NCBI GenBank assembly: GCA_905250075.1
Contig: CAJNOP010000001.1
Coordinates: forward strand, 1,133,912-1,197,911
Length of the DNA stretch: 64,000 nt
From: Rotaria sp. Silwood1
Lineage: Eukaryota > Rotifera > Eurotatoria > Philodinida > Philodinidae
Reading direction: 5' to 3'
Made by a program: the position numbers and the translations under genes. Below the pieces are notes generated by a model that worked only from the letters and a program-made list of their open reading frames with translations, made no database searches and had not been told where the DNA came from. This document shows, one piece after another, positions 35,614 through 52,065 of this stretch (its first letter is position 1; each line of letters starts with the position of its first letter).

Positions 35614-37721
35614 TTATTTATTTACACGTCGTTGACGTATAGATGCATTTGTTGTTGTAGTTTGCTCTTCGTCATCAGTTCCTGGTCCTATATCTGATGC
35701 ATTTAAACCTTCACTATCATCATTATCATCTTGATCAGCTGTAAGAATTTCATTAAGCAATGCTTCATCATCTTGAGTTTCAATAACAGGTGATGAGCGA
35801 TTTTTTATTGTTGTTGTACGTTGTGGTGTTGATGATGTTACATGTGTTGGTAATGATACCGTTGCTTTTTTTTGTTTTTTAGGTTTTAATAATTTTTGTG
35901 AATCATTTTCATCCTCCAAAATAACAAAATTCTTTTTAATATATCTTATAGAATTATTTATACATACTAAATCTTCAATATCTTTTGAATCATCTGGTAT
36001 ATTACTTAAATCATCTTTAACTGTACCAGTCACACAATAATCAATAATCATAAGAACACCCTTAGGAAAAATAAAAGTTAAATATATAATAGATTGCAAA
36101 AAAATTTTTATATACAAATCCAAGAATAAGTCCAATAACAATAACAGCTACTGTAAAGAATATATAAATAAGCCATGCTGGCCATCCATATTGATCTTGT
36201 AAAAGTATATATGCATTCTACAATAACATAGAAAATTTTACATTAATAAAATAAAATAAAAAAACGAATGGTACAAACTTTAACTAATACAGATACATCG
36301 AAAACTGAACTAAGCATTGACATTCTTAAAAATAAGAACATAATAGAAAATTAATATGAATAATTTATATTAACATACAAAATACTATCTGGAGCCCAAA
36401 TTGATGAAACTGGTTCTGTACGTCGCCATTCTTCAAATTCAATATAATTTTTCAAACGATCTAATGAACGATCACCATTGTATTGACGAAAAACACCATC
36501 ACGAACACTAGATGTTGATAAAAAAATATAATAAACTTTTCAACATAATTAATCATTTAATTATAGCTAACACATATATATGCGTTATGAGCTGAACCAA
36601 TAGAAGCTTTCTACATTATCGCTTTTTAATAACGACCTATACTAAACTTCGGCAGTAAAATACAATCGTACATGATGTACAACCATTCTACTTTAAATAT
36701 GTTTAGCTTTTATTGGTAACTAATAGATTAAATATAATATCAAATAGATGTAAGTTTTTACATCAATACTGATGGACAAAAGTCTTTACTACAACAAGAA
36801 TGTAGGTTAGAGATACAGCTGCATCTCGATTACGTATATGACAAAGATAATTGTGAGTCAGTCAATAATTTCTAGAGTCGTGGTTGAGAGTCAGAAGAAA
36901 AACTATTTGCTATCCTTTGAAAACCATAACCTAGTAATAAGTTCGATGGCATAAGCTCTGATTTCCAGAGAAGATTGGTCAATAATTAAACGTAATCACC
37001 TACAACTATCAGAAAGGATCGTCTACTAAAAGGAATAGTGTCTCAATGATCATTGTACAGGTGTAGAGGACTCAAAAACATTCAGAGATTAGAATCTTTA
37101 AGCAAAAGAAACTCATCTTGAAGTAAAGAACAACCATAGATGGAGTTTTTGTTGTATGCTAAAATATCAAGAATTAGTTGTGCATTTAATAAAAAACAAT
37201 CCAAACTGTAATGGAAACTATTTTTCTAGTTAAAAAGTTAGAAGCAAACAAATAGATAGCGTTCATCATAATAATCTCTTTACTTTAGCAATCGCAGTAC
37301 CAAATATTGGTCACTGACCTACATGTGGGGTGAAGACTTCTGTCCATTACTATATATCTATTGTTGTGTTAATCATAAAATTGACTTACTAATAAATTGT
37401 AGGCAAGACAGAAATTCGAAAACGACCCGATAATGAAGGGTATTCATTAATATCAATAGCAGCTACTTTTACTTCTTTCGATACCATAGCTTTAGAAAAC
37501 TCATGCCATATAGGTGTGAAATGTTGACATGATGGACACCATGGTGCATAACTATAAATAATAATTGAAATAGATAAGATCAGTGAATAATAGAACTTAG
37601 CTTACAATTCAACCATCCATTGACCACATAACATATCTTTCCATGTTTTATCAGTTAATGAAAGTGGTTCACTTATGATTAGATTAGGTAGAATAAGAAT
37701 TATGAGTGAAAAGAACTGCAT
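35614..37721 (-). CDS. tmx1: Thioredoxin-related transmembrane protein, TMX1/TMX4-like
   Basis: Six exons, reverse strand: 37721-37606, 37551-37390, 36507-36379, 36324-36279, 36217-36116 and 36060-35614 (1002 nt, 333 aa). An N-terminal signal peptide is followed by a thioredoxin domain with FYAPWCPSCQ (Cys44, Cys47), the cis-proline region ISVLPTIYYV and the TMX block WRRTEPVSSIWAPDSIL. A transmembrane helix at about 165-186 (WLIYIFFTVAVIVIGLILGF) precedes an acidic, basic-ended tail finishing IRQRRVNK, like the RQR-type ER-retention tails of TMX1/4. It acts as an ER membrane disulfide oxidoreductase. A 54-nt stop-free segment in the last exon, ending about 35914, begins GTATGT and may be a retained-looking intron, which would give 315 aa. 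Intron 2 is 882 bp; the others are 54-61 bp. Confidence 0.86.
36508..37389. other. Long intron of the TMX-like gene
   Basis: The interval is 882 bp, against 54-61 bp for the other introns of the gene. It is AT-rich without recognisable ends or coding sequence. Probably insertion-expanded. Confidence 0.4.
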
Positions 37722-38694
37722 TGTATTAAAAAACATATTAAAACTCTAAAACAAAAGCGATTATGTCAAATGACGACTGAGTAAGACGAAGGTTATTTAA
37801 TGTAAGATGAAAGAGAAAAAAAACAAGCATTTCGAAAGAAACAAATTACGCCGGGACAAAGGTATGGATGAGAATGGTCCGAAACACTGTATCAATAGAA
37901 TAAATATGCAATAGATGTCGTTGAACACTTCAAACATTCTACGGTAAATACACAGTTGGTATCTTATTTCTCTTTCGATGACAGATGACAACAGAAATGT
38001 AACTTATGGAAAAAATCGGCATAACATCTTTCTACTTATAAAACTCGTCCGCACGCTGCGGCTCCTTTGCCTTCAGTGCTAAGTTATATCTCTGAATGAA
38101 AAACAAAGATTGGTATTTACAAATTCAGTGCCATTGAAGAATAGAATTGTCAATTATTTCAAGTAAATATTAAGAAAGGTATTTAACTTGATGTTGATTA
38201 TGATGAGAATATGGATCGAATTAATTATATTAATTTAAGTCTTCGAGAAATCGTATTAGGAAACAAATCAAATTTAATAAAGATTAGAAATCATTTTTCT
38301 TGAAACTCTTTTCAATGCATCGTATAGAAAATTAATCTAACTCGATTATGATTAACTGTAGAAGCTCTAAATTACTTTATTGATATAGAGAAAAAAAAAA
38401 TAAAGATCTTATAAAAATAAAACTGAATAAATTTCAACTCAAATAAAATGAACATTTAACAATTATTTTTTTTTGTGTTAAAAGCAAATATATATTAAGT
38501 GACTTATTTTATTGAAATTTCACTCTTCACCGAATAAAATGCAAAATAATAAGTCATATTACAACAAAAAAAGATTGTAAGTGCACAATATTCAAAAAAG
38601 AAAACGAACTGATTAATGAAACATAATATTGAAGTTGACATTCAAGAAAAATATAGAGATATCTGAGTGTTAGAACTGAAAAAAAAGCATTCAA
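37722..38694. other. Intergenic stretch between the TMX and SLC5 genes
   Basis: About 970 bp. It should contain the TMX promoter and the 3' UTR of the SLC5 gene. A short GC-richer bit at 38040-38075 is seen. Nothing else is recognised. Confidence 0.5.
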
Positions 38695-41600
38695 CTAATC
38701 ACGCAAAAACGTATACTTAACAGGCAATGAAAAAACAGTAAATAGAGTTATTTCGACAAGAATAACAAGTACTAAATTGCTATTCAATATCCATTTTATA
38801 ATTGGTCGCTCTGTTATCTGTTGTAATACAGAATCATGTCCTTGATTCATATCACTAGTTTCTAATTTTTTTTGAAGACACCGATAAGATACATTCACTT
38901 CAGTCAATTCATCACGGTTATCAATATCATCACTATCATCCAAACCACAAAACCATGACCAACATGATTTTAAAAGGACTAATATATCACAACCATTTTT
39001 TTCATTTTCTTGATCATTGGAACCATTTGGTATGTTTGATTTTGAGTCAATCGAAAGTTTTTTGTTTATACTATTATATTCTATGTCAGTTGTACTTGTT
39101 CGTGCTGTATTGATACGAACACTACTTACGTCATCTTCACCATCACGACTTATAAGTAATGTTCCAGGACCAAGTGATGATGATGATGGAAGAAATATTT
39201 CAGGTTGTAATTGTTCAACTGCATTATTTGAAGTAGTATGATTTATTGGAAATGTTGAAGGTATCTCATTACATGGAAGTGATCGACTAAAATAGACAAT
39301 GAATTACATTAAGGTTAATTAATTTTATGTTTAATAAATAAATAAAATATTTCATAATTGAAATATCAACTAATGAAAGAGTCTTCCGAAGTTGAAAATT
39401 ACTTTTGAGTTCGAACTTTGTACATAAGTTAAGCTCCAATGAAATACTAAAAAACTTCCAAAAGGATAAGAACGTTTAAGTCTTTCTTACAGAGTTATAG
39501 TTGTCTCACTGAAATTTTACTTATAGATATGCTAACTTGTAATTAGAATAAACTCAAAAGAATATTTCTTTCTTAAATACAAGTAATCTTTGGGAATTTA
39601 CTGTCTTGCGAATAGAACATTCTAGTTACAAGAATGTCCATCTATAGACGAAATTTCATGTCAAAACATCGTCATTCGGTTCTTGAATACATACTGTATT
39701 GTAGGCTAAACTTTTTTTGATATCTTGCTAGAATTTATTTTATGCATAGAGTTCGAATTCAAAAGTGATTTTCAAGTCGAAAAGGTTTCCTCGTAAGACT
39801 ATTTCATAACATAATCAGAAAAATAATAGATAGAAACTTCTTAAATAATGTCGGATTTGCTAGAATTTTTCTACAATAATAGTTCTGTTGTGAGATCTTA
39901 ATCATATTTGTACTTTATTTCTATCTATTTATCTTTATGACTGTATTTATAAAATCTGTCTACGGATTATAAAATATATTCAAGTATTCTTAACCTAACA
40001 ATTGAAGCTCCATTATTGATTTGTTGTTTCATTTTGATCAGTTCTATATCTGATTTTTGATTTCTTGTCCAAAATGTTGTTCGATATAATTGATCTTTTG
40101 TTGGTGGTTCCGTATATAATGATACAATAACACAAGTGAAAAAAGTTAACCAAAATAAAAATAAAGCATAATACATAAAATGAACTTTTCTTATCAACCA
40201 AAATCTTGAATCTTTTTCTCCACATAATGGTGGTTGTTGTGAAAATTCAAGTATCATTCTTATTAAACCAAATACAAAACCGATCATTAAACCAGCAAAT
40301 GCACCACGTTCATTTGCACGTGTCCATAAAATGGATAATAAATAAATACATGCTATTGGTGGTGCTAAAAATCCTATAACTTGTTGCATGTAAATATATA
40401 ATTCTGAACCTTGCATTTGTATAACAATTGGTATCCATGCAATACCAAATAATGTCATAAGAATAACAAATAAACGACCAACAATCATTAATTCTCGATT
40501 TTTTATTTTTGTTCGACGAAATGATAATATATTGGGATAAATATCAACAGTGAATATTGTACTTGCTGAATTAAATATTGATGTTAAACCTGATATTAAG
40601 GCAGCAAGCATAACAGCAAGCATAACACCTTTAAAACCATTTGGTAAAATTTTTAATATTAATGTTGGATAAGCGATATTAGTACAACTTCGTTTGCTAT
40701 GACATATTGATTCACAAACGGATGGTTGATTACATGCAACAGTATTGGGATATAATGTTCGACTTATCATACCAGGTATAATTATCATAAATAATGATAA
40801 AATTTTTAAATAGCCAGCTAATAAAGTTCCACCACGAGCATGTGAAATTGTTTTGGCCGCCAATACTCGTTGTACCATCATTTGATCTGAACACCAATAC
40901 CTAATGAAATATAATTCTATTGATTCTTATGTTTTTTGGTTTATTAATGCTATTCATATTACAACATGTTGGGAATTTACAAGGCTTCGATATAAATTCA
41001 AAGCATGAGAAGTTTATTTCATTCATTATTCTGTTGCTTTGATGAACAAATCACTAAGCTCGTTAATAACTCGTTAGATGTACAAGCATAAAACTAGTCT
41101 TTTTTTTCTGTTACCATCATATAATGCTTACAATATTGATTCGTTTTTTCTATTCAAATAAATATTAAAAGAATTCAAAATTTCAACATAGAAAAATTCT
41201 CTTTTGCCCATCCGAATATAATTAAACGTGCTTTAAAAGAAAACAAAAAAAAAAGTAATACATTTACCAAATTGTATTCGGTGTGTGTCCCAGAAAAAAT
41301 CCTAGCCAAGGCATATCTGGATCAGATATTGATCTTAACATTTGAAATGATTTCATTGTTGGTTTACCACATGTTGCTGTTAGATTTGTTTGATTTAACC
41401 ATATATTTGTCATATTTCCATATTGTTGATCATCATTAACCGACGGCATTGCATTCAAATATCGTCGATAAAGATTTGACATACCACCTATTTCTTTGTA
41501 TGATAAAATCATTACAACAAATCCTCCAAAAATCATTATAATAGCTTGTATTGTATCTGTATACATAACACTTGCTAAGCCACCTGATACAGTACATAAA

Positions 41601-42194
41601 GCAGTTAACAGAAGAACAAATAGAACACTTAAATATATATTCCAATGAAAGGCATAATTAATAAATAATGATGCTGCATATATATTTACACTTATTTTTG
41701 TTAATATATATAGAAGAAGATAAAGACAAGCTATATAGATACGTATACGTTGTCCACCAAATCTTCGACTCATATATTCAGGTAATGTTGATACACCAGT
41801 GGCTATAAAAACTGGTAAAAATACCCAACCAAGTAATTGAATAATTGCAATAGAGTTTAATTCAAATGCTCCAACACTTATACCTGAAAGTATGCAAATA
41901 TATCTGTAGAGAATTCAATTTATTATCGATTTTTCTTTTACCTTTAGCAGCACCAGAACTTGCTAGGCCAATAAAATGCTCTGCGCCAATATTCGATGCA
42001 AATAAACTTGCACCTATACATAACCATGGCATTTGTCTATTAGCTAAAAAATATCCTTTAACTGTTGAACGATTATATTTAAACATTGAATAAAATCCAG
42101 TGCCAACTAATAATATAAAATAAATAACTAATGTTGTTATATCGAAACCAGTTACATGATTATTTGATTGATGATCATCCAATGTTGTTGACAT
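38695..42194 (-). CDS. Sodium/solute cotransporter, SLC5 (SGLT) family, 788 aa
   Basis: Four exons, reverse strand: 42194-41942, 41883-41268, 40900-39995 and 39286-38695 (2367 nt, frame closed). Multiple membrane segments fit the 14-TM LeuT-like fold. Diagnostic stretches are SNIGAEHFIGLASSGAA (TM1 unwound region), GGLASVMYTDTIQA, WYWCSDQMMVQRVLAAK, SHARGGTLLAGYLKIL, PGMISRTLYPN and SGLTSIFNSASTIFTVDIYP (Na+-site Ser/Thr). The residues aligning to SGLT Asn78, His83, Tyr290 and Trp291 appear present, so a sugar or polyol substrate is likely. A long Cys-rich extracellular loop carries sequons. The last exon adds a cytoplasmic Ser/Asp-rich domain and a final TM helix. Plasma-membrane symporter. 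Intron 3 (708 bp) contains foldback copy 2. Confidence 0.92.
39378..39792. repeat. Palindromic foldback element, copy 2 (family A)
   Basis: Lies inside intron 3 of the SLC5 gene. Left arm TACTTTTGAGTTCGAACTTT and right arm (reverse strand) CACTTTTGAATTCGAACTCT are inverted copies. Outer edges read GAGTCTTCCGAAGTTG and GAGGAAACCTTTTCGAC. Internal words (AAGGATAAG, GAGTTATAG) match copy 1 at 32490-33097. Non-coding. Confidence 0.68.
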
Positions 42195-43063
42195 TGTTTT
42201 TTCGTGTATAAGATAATAATAAAACTAAAAAAGAGATGTTAACAAATCAATATTCAAGCTCAACTATATAATATTTATTTAAAATGATTAGATCATTTTT
42301 ATTTTATTCGTTACGATGGAATACAATTATAGACATGAAAAAAAAATTGTAATAACATGCTGATAATGCTAAAAACATCAGGTCTTTTCTTTTCTTTCCT
42401 TCATTCTCCCACTGCTTAATAATCAATCACTATTTGCGAATACTCTCGATGACAAAGTCTTTATAGATTTTTTATTCAAAAATAATAATAGGAAGAAAAA
42501 ACAATAACTGACTTTCGTGTACTCACTAGAATAAATAACTATAACAAGTGTGTGCACATTTATTGTTTATATTTGATCCGATTCGCAATGTTTTTTTCTT
42601 TTGTTACTTCATTTGCTTTAAGCTATATGATAAGACCCTAAAAAATGATATTCGATCTAAAAGACAATGCGCACATAATAAACACATAAGAAATCAATTT
42701 TTTTACAATGTAATCTAAAAACAAAAAAAAAGGATTTTGTTGTGAATTTTTCATTTGTGAACAAGGACAAAAAACAAGGAAATAATGATACTTTTTTGGA
42801 TTTTTAGTATTCCAAAAGAATACAGTGATATTTATTTATGGCTCTAACGTGACTCGGTATTAAAAGGCCATCATTGAAATGAAACGAAAAGAATAGAGAT
42901 GCACGCAAAACTAAATATTACTAATCATTATTGCAATATGAAAACTAATAGTAGATGAAAGGTTTTATTCAAAAAAAAAAGTTGACTTTGATTCTTATTC
43001 TAAAACAATCTGTATGTTGTGTCGAAGGAAAAAAGAGTAAAAAAAACAAAACAATAAAGATTT
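42195..43063. other. Intergenic stretch upstream of the SLC5 gene
   Basis: About 870 bp, A/T-rich. Presumed SLC5 promoter and 3' UTR of the CIA30 gene. No repeats with ends or coding exons are seen. Confidence 0.5.
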
Positions 43064-43801
43064 TCATTCACATGTAACTGCACTAATTGAATCAATTTCT
43101 AAACTAGATGTACCGTGTTGTTTAATAGGCGAATAAACACCACCAACAATTTGTAAACCAATACTTGTTATATTTGTTCGATCTAATGGTGGTGTTGTAT
43201 TTGGATCTAATGGTTTACCACGACTATATGGTTTAAAATCATTAAATGATAAATATTGTTCAGTTGGTTCATTTTTAGGCAACTAAAAAGAAAATTTCAA
43301 TATATTAATTTGAACTATGTCTTTCTTACTTCAAAAAAGATTTCATATGATGGTTGTAAAGATGATTCTTCATTATGATGTCTTAAAATAACTTTATAGA
43401 TAAAATTTTCACCTTGTGCTCGTACAGATAATTGAAGACCCGTAAATGAACTTAAATCAAAAGATTTTTTACGATAAGCAACACCAGCAAATGCAGCACC
43501 ATTTGGTTGTGGATTAAGTAATGAAAAAAAAATAGCACGTTGAAATTTTTGTGTTTTTTGTTCAACAAGTACGCCTTTCGATTTTCCAACATCACGTTCA
43601 GTATCCGATATTTCTATCCAATCATTAACTGAGGAAGTTGAATCAGTAAAATTGAATAGAGTTATCGTAGATGAAGATAAACATCTTGTTGATCTAAACA
43701 AAGCAAGTACACATTTTGATTTTTATTATTATTTTTTATTACTTTATGGAATTTGTTGACATATTTGTAAATAATAATAAAAGCCGGATACTGATAAACA
43801 T
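43064..43801 (-). CDS. CIA30-domain protein (NDUFAF1-type fold), 213 aa
   Basis: Three exons, reverse strand: 43801-43743, 43693-43330 and 43282-43064 (642 nt). The first exon codes a short hydrophobic leader (MFISIRLLLLF), a possible signal or mitochondrial targeting peptide. The rest is a CIA30 jelly-roll-like domain: FNFTDSTSSVNDWIEISDT, NGAAFAGVAYRKKSFDLSSF, TGLQLSVRAQGENFIYKVIL, YLSFNDFKPYSRGKPL and ITSIGLQIVGG. Human NDUFAF1, a complex I assembly factor, has this domain after a longer N-terminus; plants and bacteria have CIA30 proteins of other roles. Whether this one acts in complex I assembly depends on the leader type, which I cannot settle. Confidence 0.78.
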
Positions 43802-44122
43802 CTGTAATAAAAAAAAAGAAACACAGTAATGTGACAATCTCCTGTTTGTTTTATCATTAGTTTATCAAACAAAAAGAGAAGTTTGACGATTTGCTTTTTT
43901 ATTTCATAAAAAACGAAAAAATCACCAGAAATAGAAAGAATGCAAAATCAAATCTAATCTTCACAACTATAGATCTAAGACAAGAAATACTTAACTCGCC
44001 AGTGTCGATAGAAAAACAAAAAGATTGGCAATTAAATGTAAACCTAGTCGATTTATGTTGAATGAAACTTTAATTTTTTTCTCGTCCTAGGTATTTCTAA
44101 AAAAATTAGTGTTTCATTGTTT
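43802..44122. other. Short intergenic stretch
   Basis: About 320 bp between the adenylate kinase stop and the CIA30 start, both on the minus strand. AT-rich, nothing recognised. Confidence 0.6.
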
Positions 44123-47544
<3,422 letters not shown>

Positions 47545-50500
47545 GATCAATCTAAGAAATTTATAAAAACAAAATTATATAAAATATCACTCTTTTATAT
47601 TATCATAATAGGCTTTCTTTTTTCTTTGGTCTATAGAAGAAAATATTTTTCATATTATTTTTTGTTTTGAAGTACAACAACAAGAAAAAAATAAAGACAA
47701 ATAAATAAAAGTGCATCTATGGGTTTAATAGAAGGACATGATCGATTCATCAAAATAGTTAATATTGACACAAAAAAATGACGTCGTTTGATGTGTAAAC
47801 GATGCTTAAAAACATATAGGTCTTTCTTTTGTTTACTATTGAAAGTTTTTTGCTCTCTTTTGATCTAATACAATGTTAATATTAATGTTTCTCGGAAACA
47901 CTAAAGTCTCTCATTAACGCTTTTTTTATTGGAGAAAATGATTTGGTAGTTATTAACAAAAATAATTTCTAATGATTGTTTGTGATAATAAGGGTAATAT
48001 TAGACGAAACATGTAAAGACACTTGACCTTTAAAGGACATTGATAACGAAAAATTTTGTACTTGAAAAGATAAATCAGAATAGAGAGAGAAATGAAGACA
48101 ACACATCGAGTATAAGACGAATGGGGTACTCTCTCTCTCTTAATATATATTTAAAGAATATGATTTGTTACTCGTCATGCATTGAATATGAATGTGCCTT
48201 TAGCTATAACATAGATGGCGGAGTTTCTCATCAATAAGTACAATGGTTAAGGAATGAACAAAAATATATTTCAATGTTCAACAATAATTCATACAGATAG
48301 TGATGATAAGATTGTTTGAGTTTATTTATCATATCAAACGAATTCATTTAGATTTTCACCTAGTGTTTCATCATTTTCTTATGTATTCATTATTTTTGGT
48401 ACTGTTAGGAATGTAGTAGAAATCATGCCGATACGCAGGAGTAACAGAATATGTAGGTTAGATTATGCATAATCCTTACCTAAAGTGAATACTATTAGGC
48501 TTAGCCACATCCGAATTAAGATTACTTCCTACGAGATCAGTACTGATTTCTTCTCAACGTATTTTTATCGTCTTTAGTTGAAGCCAAATGATCACTGTAT
48601 TATTTGGTAAGCTCATTTTTGTGTCACTATTTCTTTCAACAGTCGAAAAAGTTTAGTCGAACGATTTGTACATCGAGCTCATTATTTTTCGATAATGTGT
48701 TTGAAAGCGATACAGCCAAACAATATTTTATGTCAAGGCGAAACATTTAGATCAATTGACACAGGTGCTCTTCTTTCTTTGGTATTTGAGATGAAGATAG
48801 ATAATAATCATCATGCTTTGAAGGCTAAACTAGGTTTCTGATTACTTTTAAACATTATAGCTAAAATTAATGAACAGTAATTATTAAAACCAAAAGTCAA
48901 CAATTATCAACGTTCTCTTGTGATCTGAGTAGAACACTTAATGACGCATCTTTTGAAAAAAAAGAATCAACATTTATCATGTTCCTGAACAGAATTACAT
49001 GCAAAACTTTCGCCACATTTGGTATACATTGTGATGAAGAAAATTAAACAATAAATAGAGCAGTAGATCTAACTAACTACGTCATTATGTTTATTAATGA
49101 GGTCTTTTCATTTATTTATACAAAATTTTGTGATTTGACCGTAGTTCCTTTCTTGTGTGGTATTGTCATTCACTTTGTTTTATTGAGTGAAACACTTTTG
49201 TAATGATTAATGAAACATCAGAAAAATTTTGGCTGCAAAAAATATTTGAAAAAAATTGTCTGAAATAGTGTTTATTTTGACACTTATCTGAATTTCAAGC
49301 TTTCATATTTTCTGCATACATTAAACACCATAAATCTATCAACACGACAGAAGATTATGATCATATTGTTTGTTGTAATGGATCAAAATGTGATTTCACA
49401 TTAAAATACTAATACTACAAAAAAAGTACTTTCTAGTTTAGTATCAGGGTCAATATTATAGATTATAATCAATAAATACCATCAATACCTGAGTATTTTA
49501 AAAATAAAGAACAAGTGAAACATTATCTCTTTCAACACAAGATATGTGAAATATCCCCTGCAACTCAAATTTCTTCTCATGTTGATACATCAAATTTACT
49601 TTATCTTAATAGCTTACTAGAAAATTATTACGAGCTTGGAAATCGGTCAAAGCTGTTTGAACTTTTAAAACCAATCGATTTCTTTTATCAATTATTAGGG
49701 TACTAAAGATGATCTATTTTGCTCGACTTTTAATGATTTTACCAATTCAGATATATGAGCGAAAAATTTTTTATAAAGATGAAGCTTACGCTATCTTATC
49801 ATACGATGTGAACTTCGAATCATGCTGCATGAATTTATTATGCTCATGAAAAATTAGCAACCAATCAGAAGTTAAATTTGGTTTGAATGAAAAATTTTTC
49901 ACCTCTATGGTTTCATGGCAAAAATTTGAGAAAAGACTTTCTTCTATTATGAAAGTTATGCCAACTACTAGTTTCATGTAACTATGACGATACTTTATTG
50001 AAGAAAGTTAGACAAAACAAAGCATTTGATGTTGAATTACTCAATGAAAAGTTTTGAAAGAGTTCTTATTTCGTTTCCATATCAGTGTATATAGAACGTA
50101 CCGGAGTAAAATAGATATTGATTTTATTAGAAACTTCAAAAGTTATATGAATTTTACGTTGTATACTCTCATGGAATTGTAGTCTTTTTGTCGAAAGAAC
50201 TACTAGTTGGTTAATTAATTTATCAAACAGACCAGTCCAGTCCGGTCGAAGAAAAAACTATGTAAATTCTGAGTATGAAATAGTCTAATGTGAAATAAAT
50301 GGTTCTTATACTTTTTGAAATCGTTGTAGTTTTGAAAAAGTTAGAAACTCCTTCGACACAAAACATAGCGAAATAATATATTCTTGTTCATAACAACAAG
50401 ACATTTAATTAGTCTGAATCAGTTTACTACCTAAATCTTGCTCAGGTCTATATAAAGATTATATGTAAACAAGTTTATCGAAGATAACCAATAAACTCCC

Positions 50501-51839
50501 ATAGAATTGTACCTGATTTAAAAACGTTCCACCACCTCTGCAGGCAGGTTATTTTTAATTATAATAATATGAATTAATACTAAAAAACGATACAATTCTG
50601 TATCCAACAATGAGTTATTTTGTTATTAGAAATTGAAAAGAAACTGTTTTTTTATGTCATATAAAAGATCACGAGATAATGATTATCATTTTCACATCTC
50701 ACATTATGGATGTATCAATTACTAGAACATGATGTCAACCATGACAGTTTTTTTTAGTATTAAGAATAGTCCCATGCTTTGTTTATATTAACTATGACCA
50801 GCTTTTGTTTTGTTTTATCTACAACTGTAGTCGAAATTCATGAAATACAGAACAAAGCTTTCGAAATCGATTGGAAATTCTTATTTTTTTGTTTTTTTCT
50901 TGTGGCCTATTCGAGCTAATCTTGAGACCTGTGTTTTTTATTAGACAAAATCTTAAAATAGCTTCGAAAAGAGCGTTCAACCTTGATCCTGATAGGCATG
51001 AAGGATCGTTAGAAGTTCGGTAATTCTCAATACTGAGTATGCATTTTTGTAAGCAGAAATAAACCAATTCTTTGAATTTCTAATTCGAGGTTAGAATATT
51101 TCTAATGTTGAGAACTACTGAACTCCTAGTAATTCTCATGCTAGTTGTCATTAGTTTTGATCATTCTTTCCGAAATTATACTTAGATTTTGTTTAATGTG
51201 AAACTCGAGCCTCAAAATCAAATGGAATAGATCAGAAAAAAAACTAAAAAACGAGAATTTTCCACTAACTCCAAAACATTTGCTTTTTATTTCATGAATC
51301 TCAGTTACAGCTTCAGATAGAGCAAAAAAAATGATCATCATGGTTAATATAAAAAATCGATAGTAGCTACATTCTTAATAAAGAAAAAAAATGTTATCGT
51401 TGACATCATTTTCTAGTTATTCTCATCGCAGATAAACAAAAGCAAACCAGTTAATCTACCGTAATAATCTATATCATTGATGAAAATTAGTTGTTAATAA
51501 CTAACACGATTTCAAAAATTATAATGAATTTAGATCCTATAAATTGGAGACTTAATATCGTATTATCAATTCATATATATGCACGAAAGTTATAACAGCC
51601 TTTCATAGATGTTCGAAAAAAATAGGTTGATTACAACAAATATTTACTGATTTAAAAGTTTCATAAATTATACTTTGAATAATTTTATCTACGAGCTCAG
51701 TATGTCTTGTTTAATCTAAATACAGTTAGATCTTTTAACATCAATTTCCACTTGTAGAATCAATATAAATTCATTATTTAAGATTTTAAATACGTATGAT
51801 TCATTAATTTAATATTTTACAATAAAAATTCAAGATACA
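47545..51839. other. Gene-free stretch
   Basis: About 4.3 kb upstream of adenylate kinase 2. Open frames (for example 48040-48237, 49515-49706) lack motifs, splice context or composition of genes. I see no clear repeat ends. Confidence 0.5.
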
Positions 51840-52065
51840 CTGATCAACACAATGACTATTCACCATGACAAGATATACAACAGGAAAACAACAATATATT
51901 CTTTTATTTCAATGAAAAATAAAATATATTATAATAATATATTCAAATTTCACAACAATCATGATTTTTCTATCATCTTTCTTTACCTTTCTGCAAAAAC
52001 GACCAAATAATGTAAGTATCGGGCGTTCAATCGATAAAAGATATAAAAGAATCCGATATTCAATT

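Noticed and set aside
40013-42093. Small alternative frames within the SLC5 region
   Set aside because: Shadows of the SLC5 exons in other frames or on the other strand.
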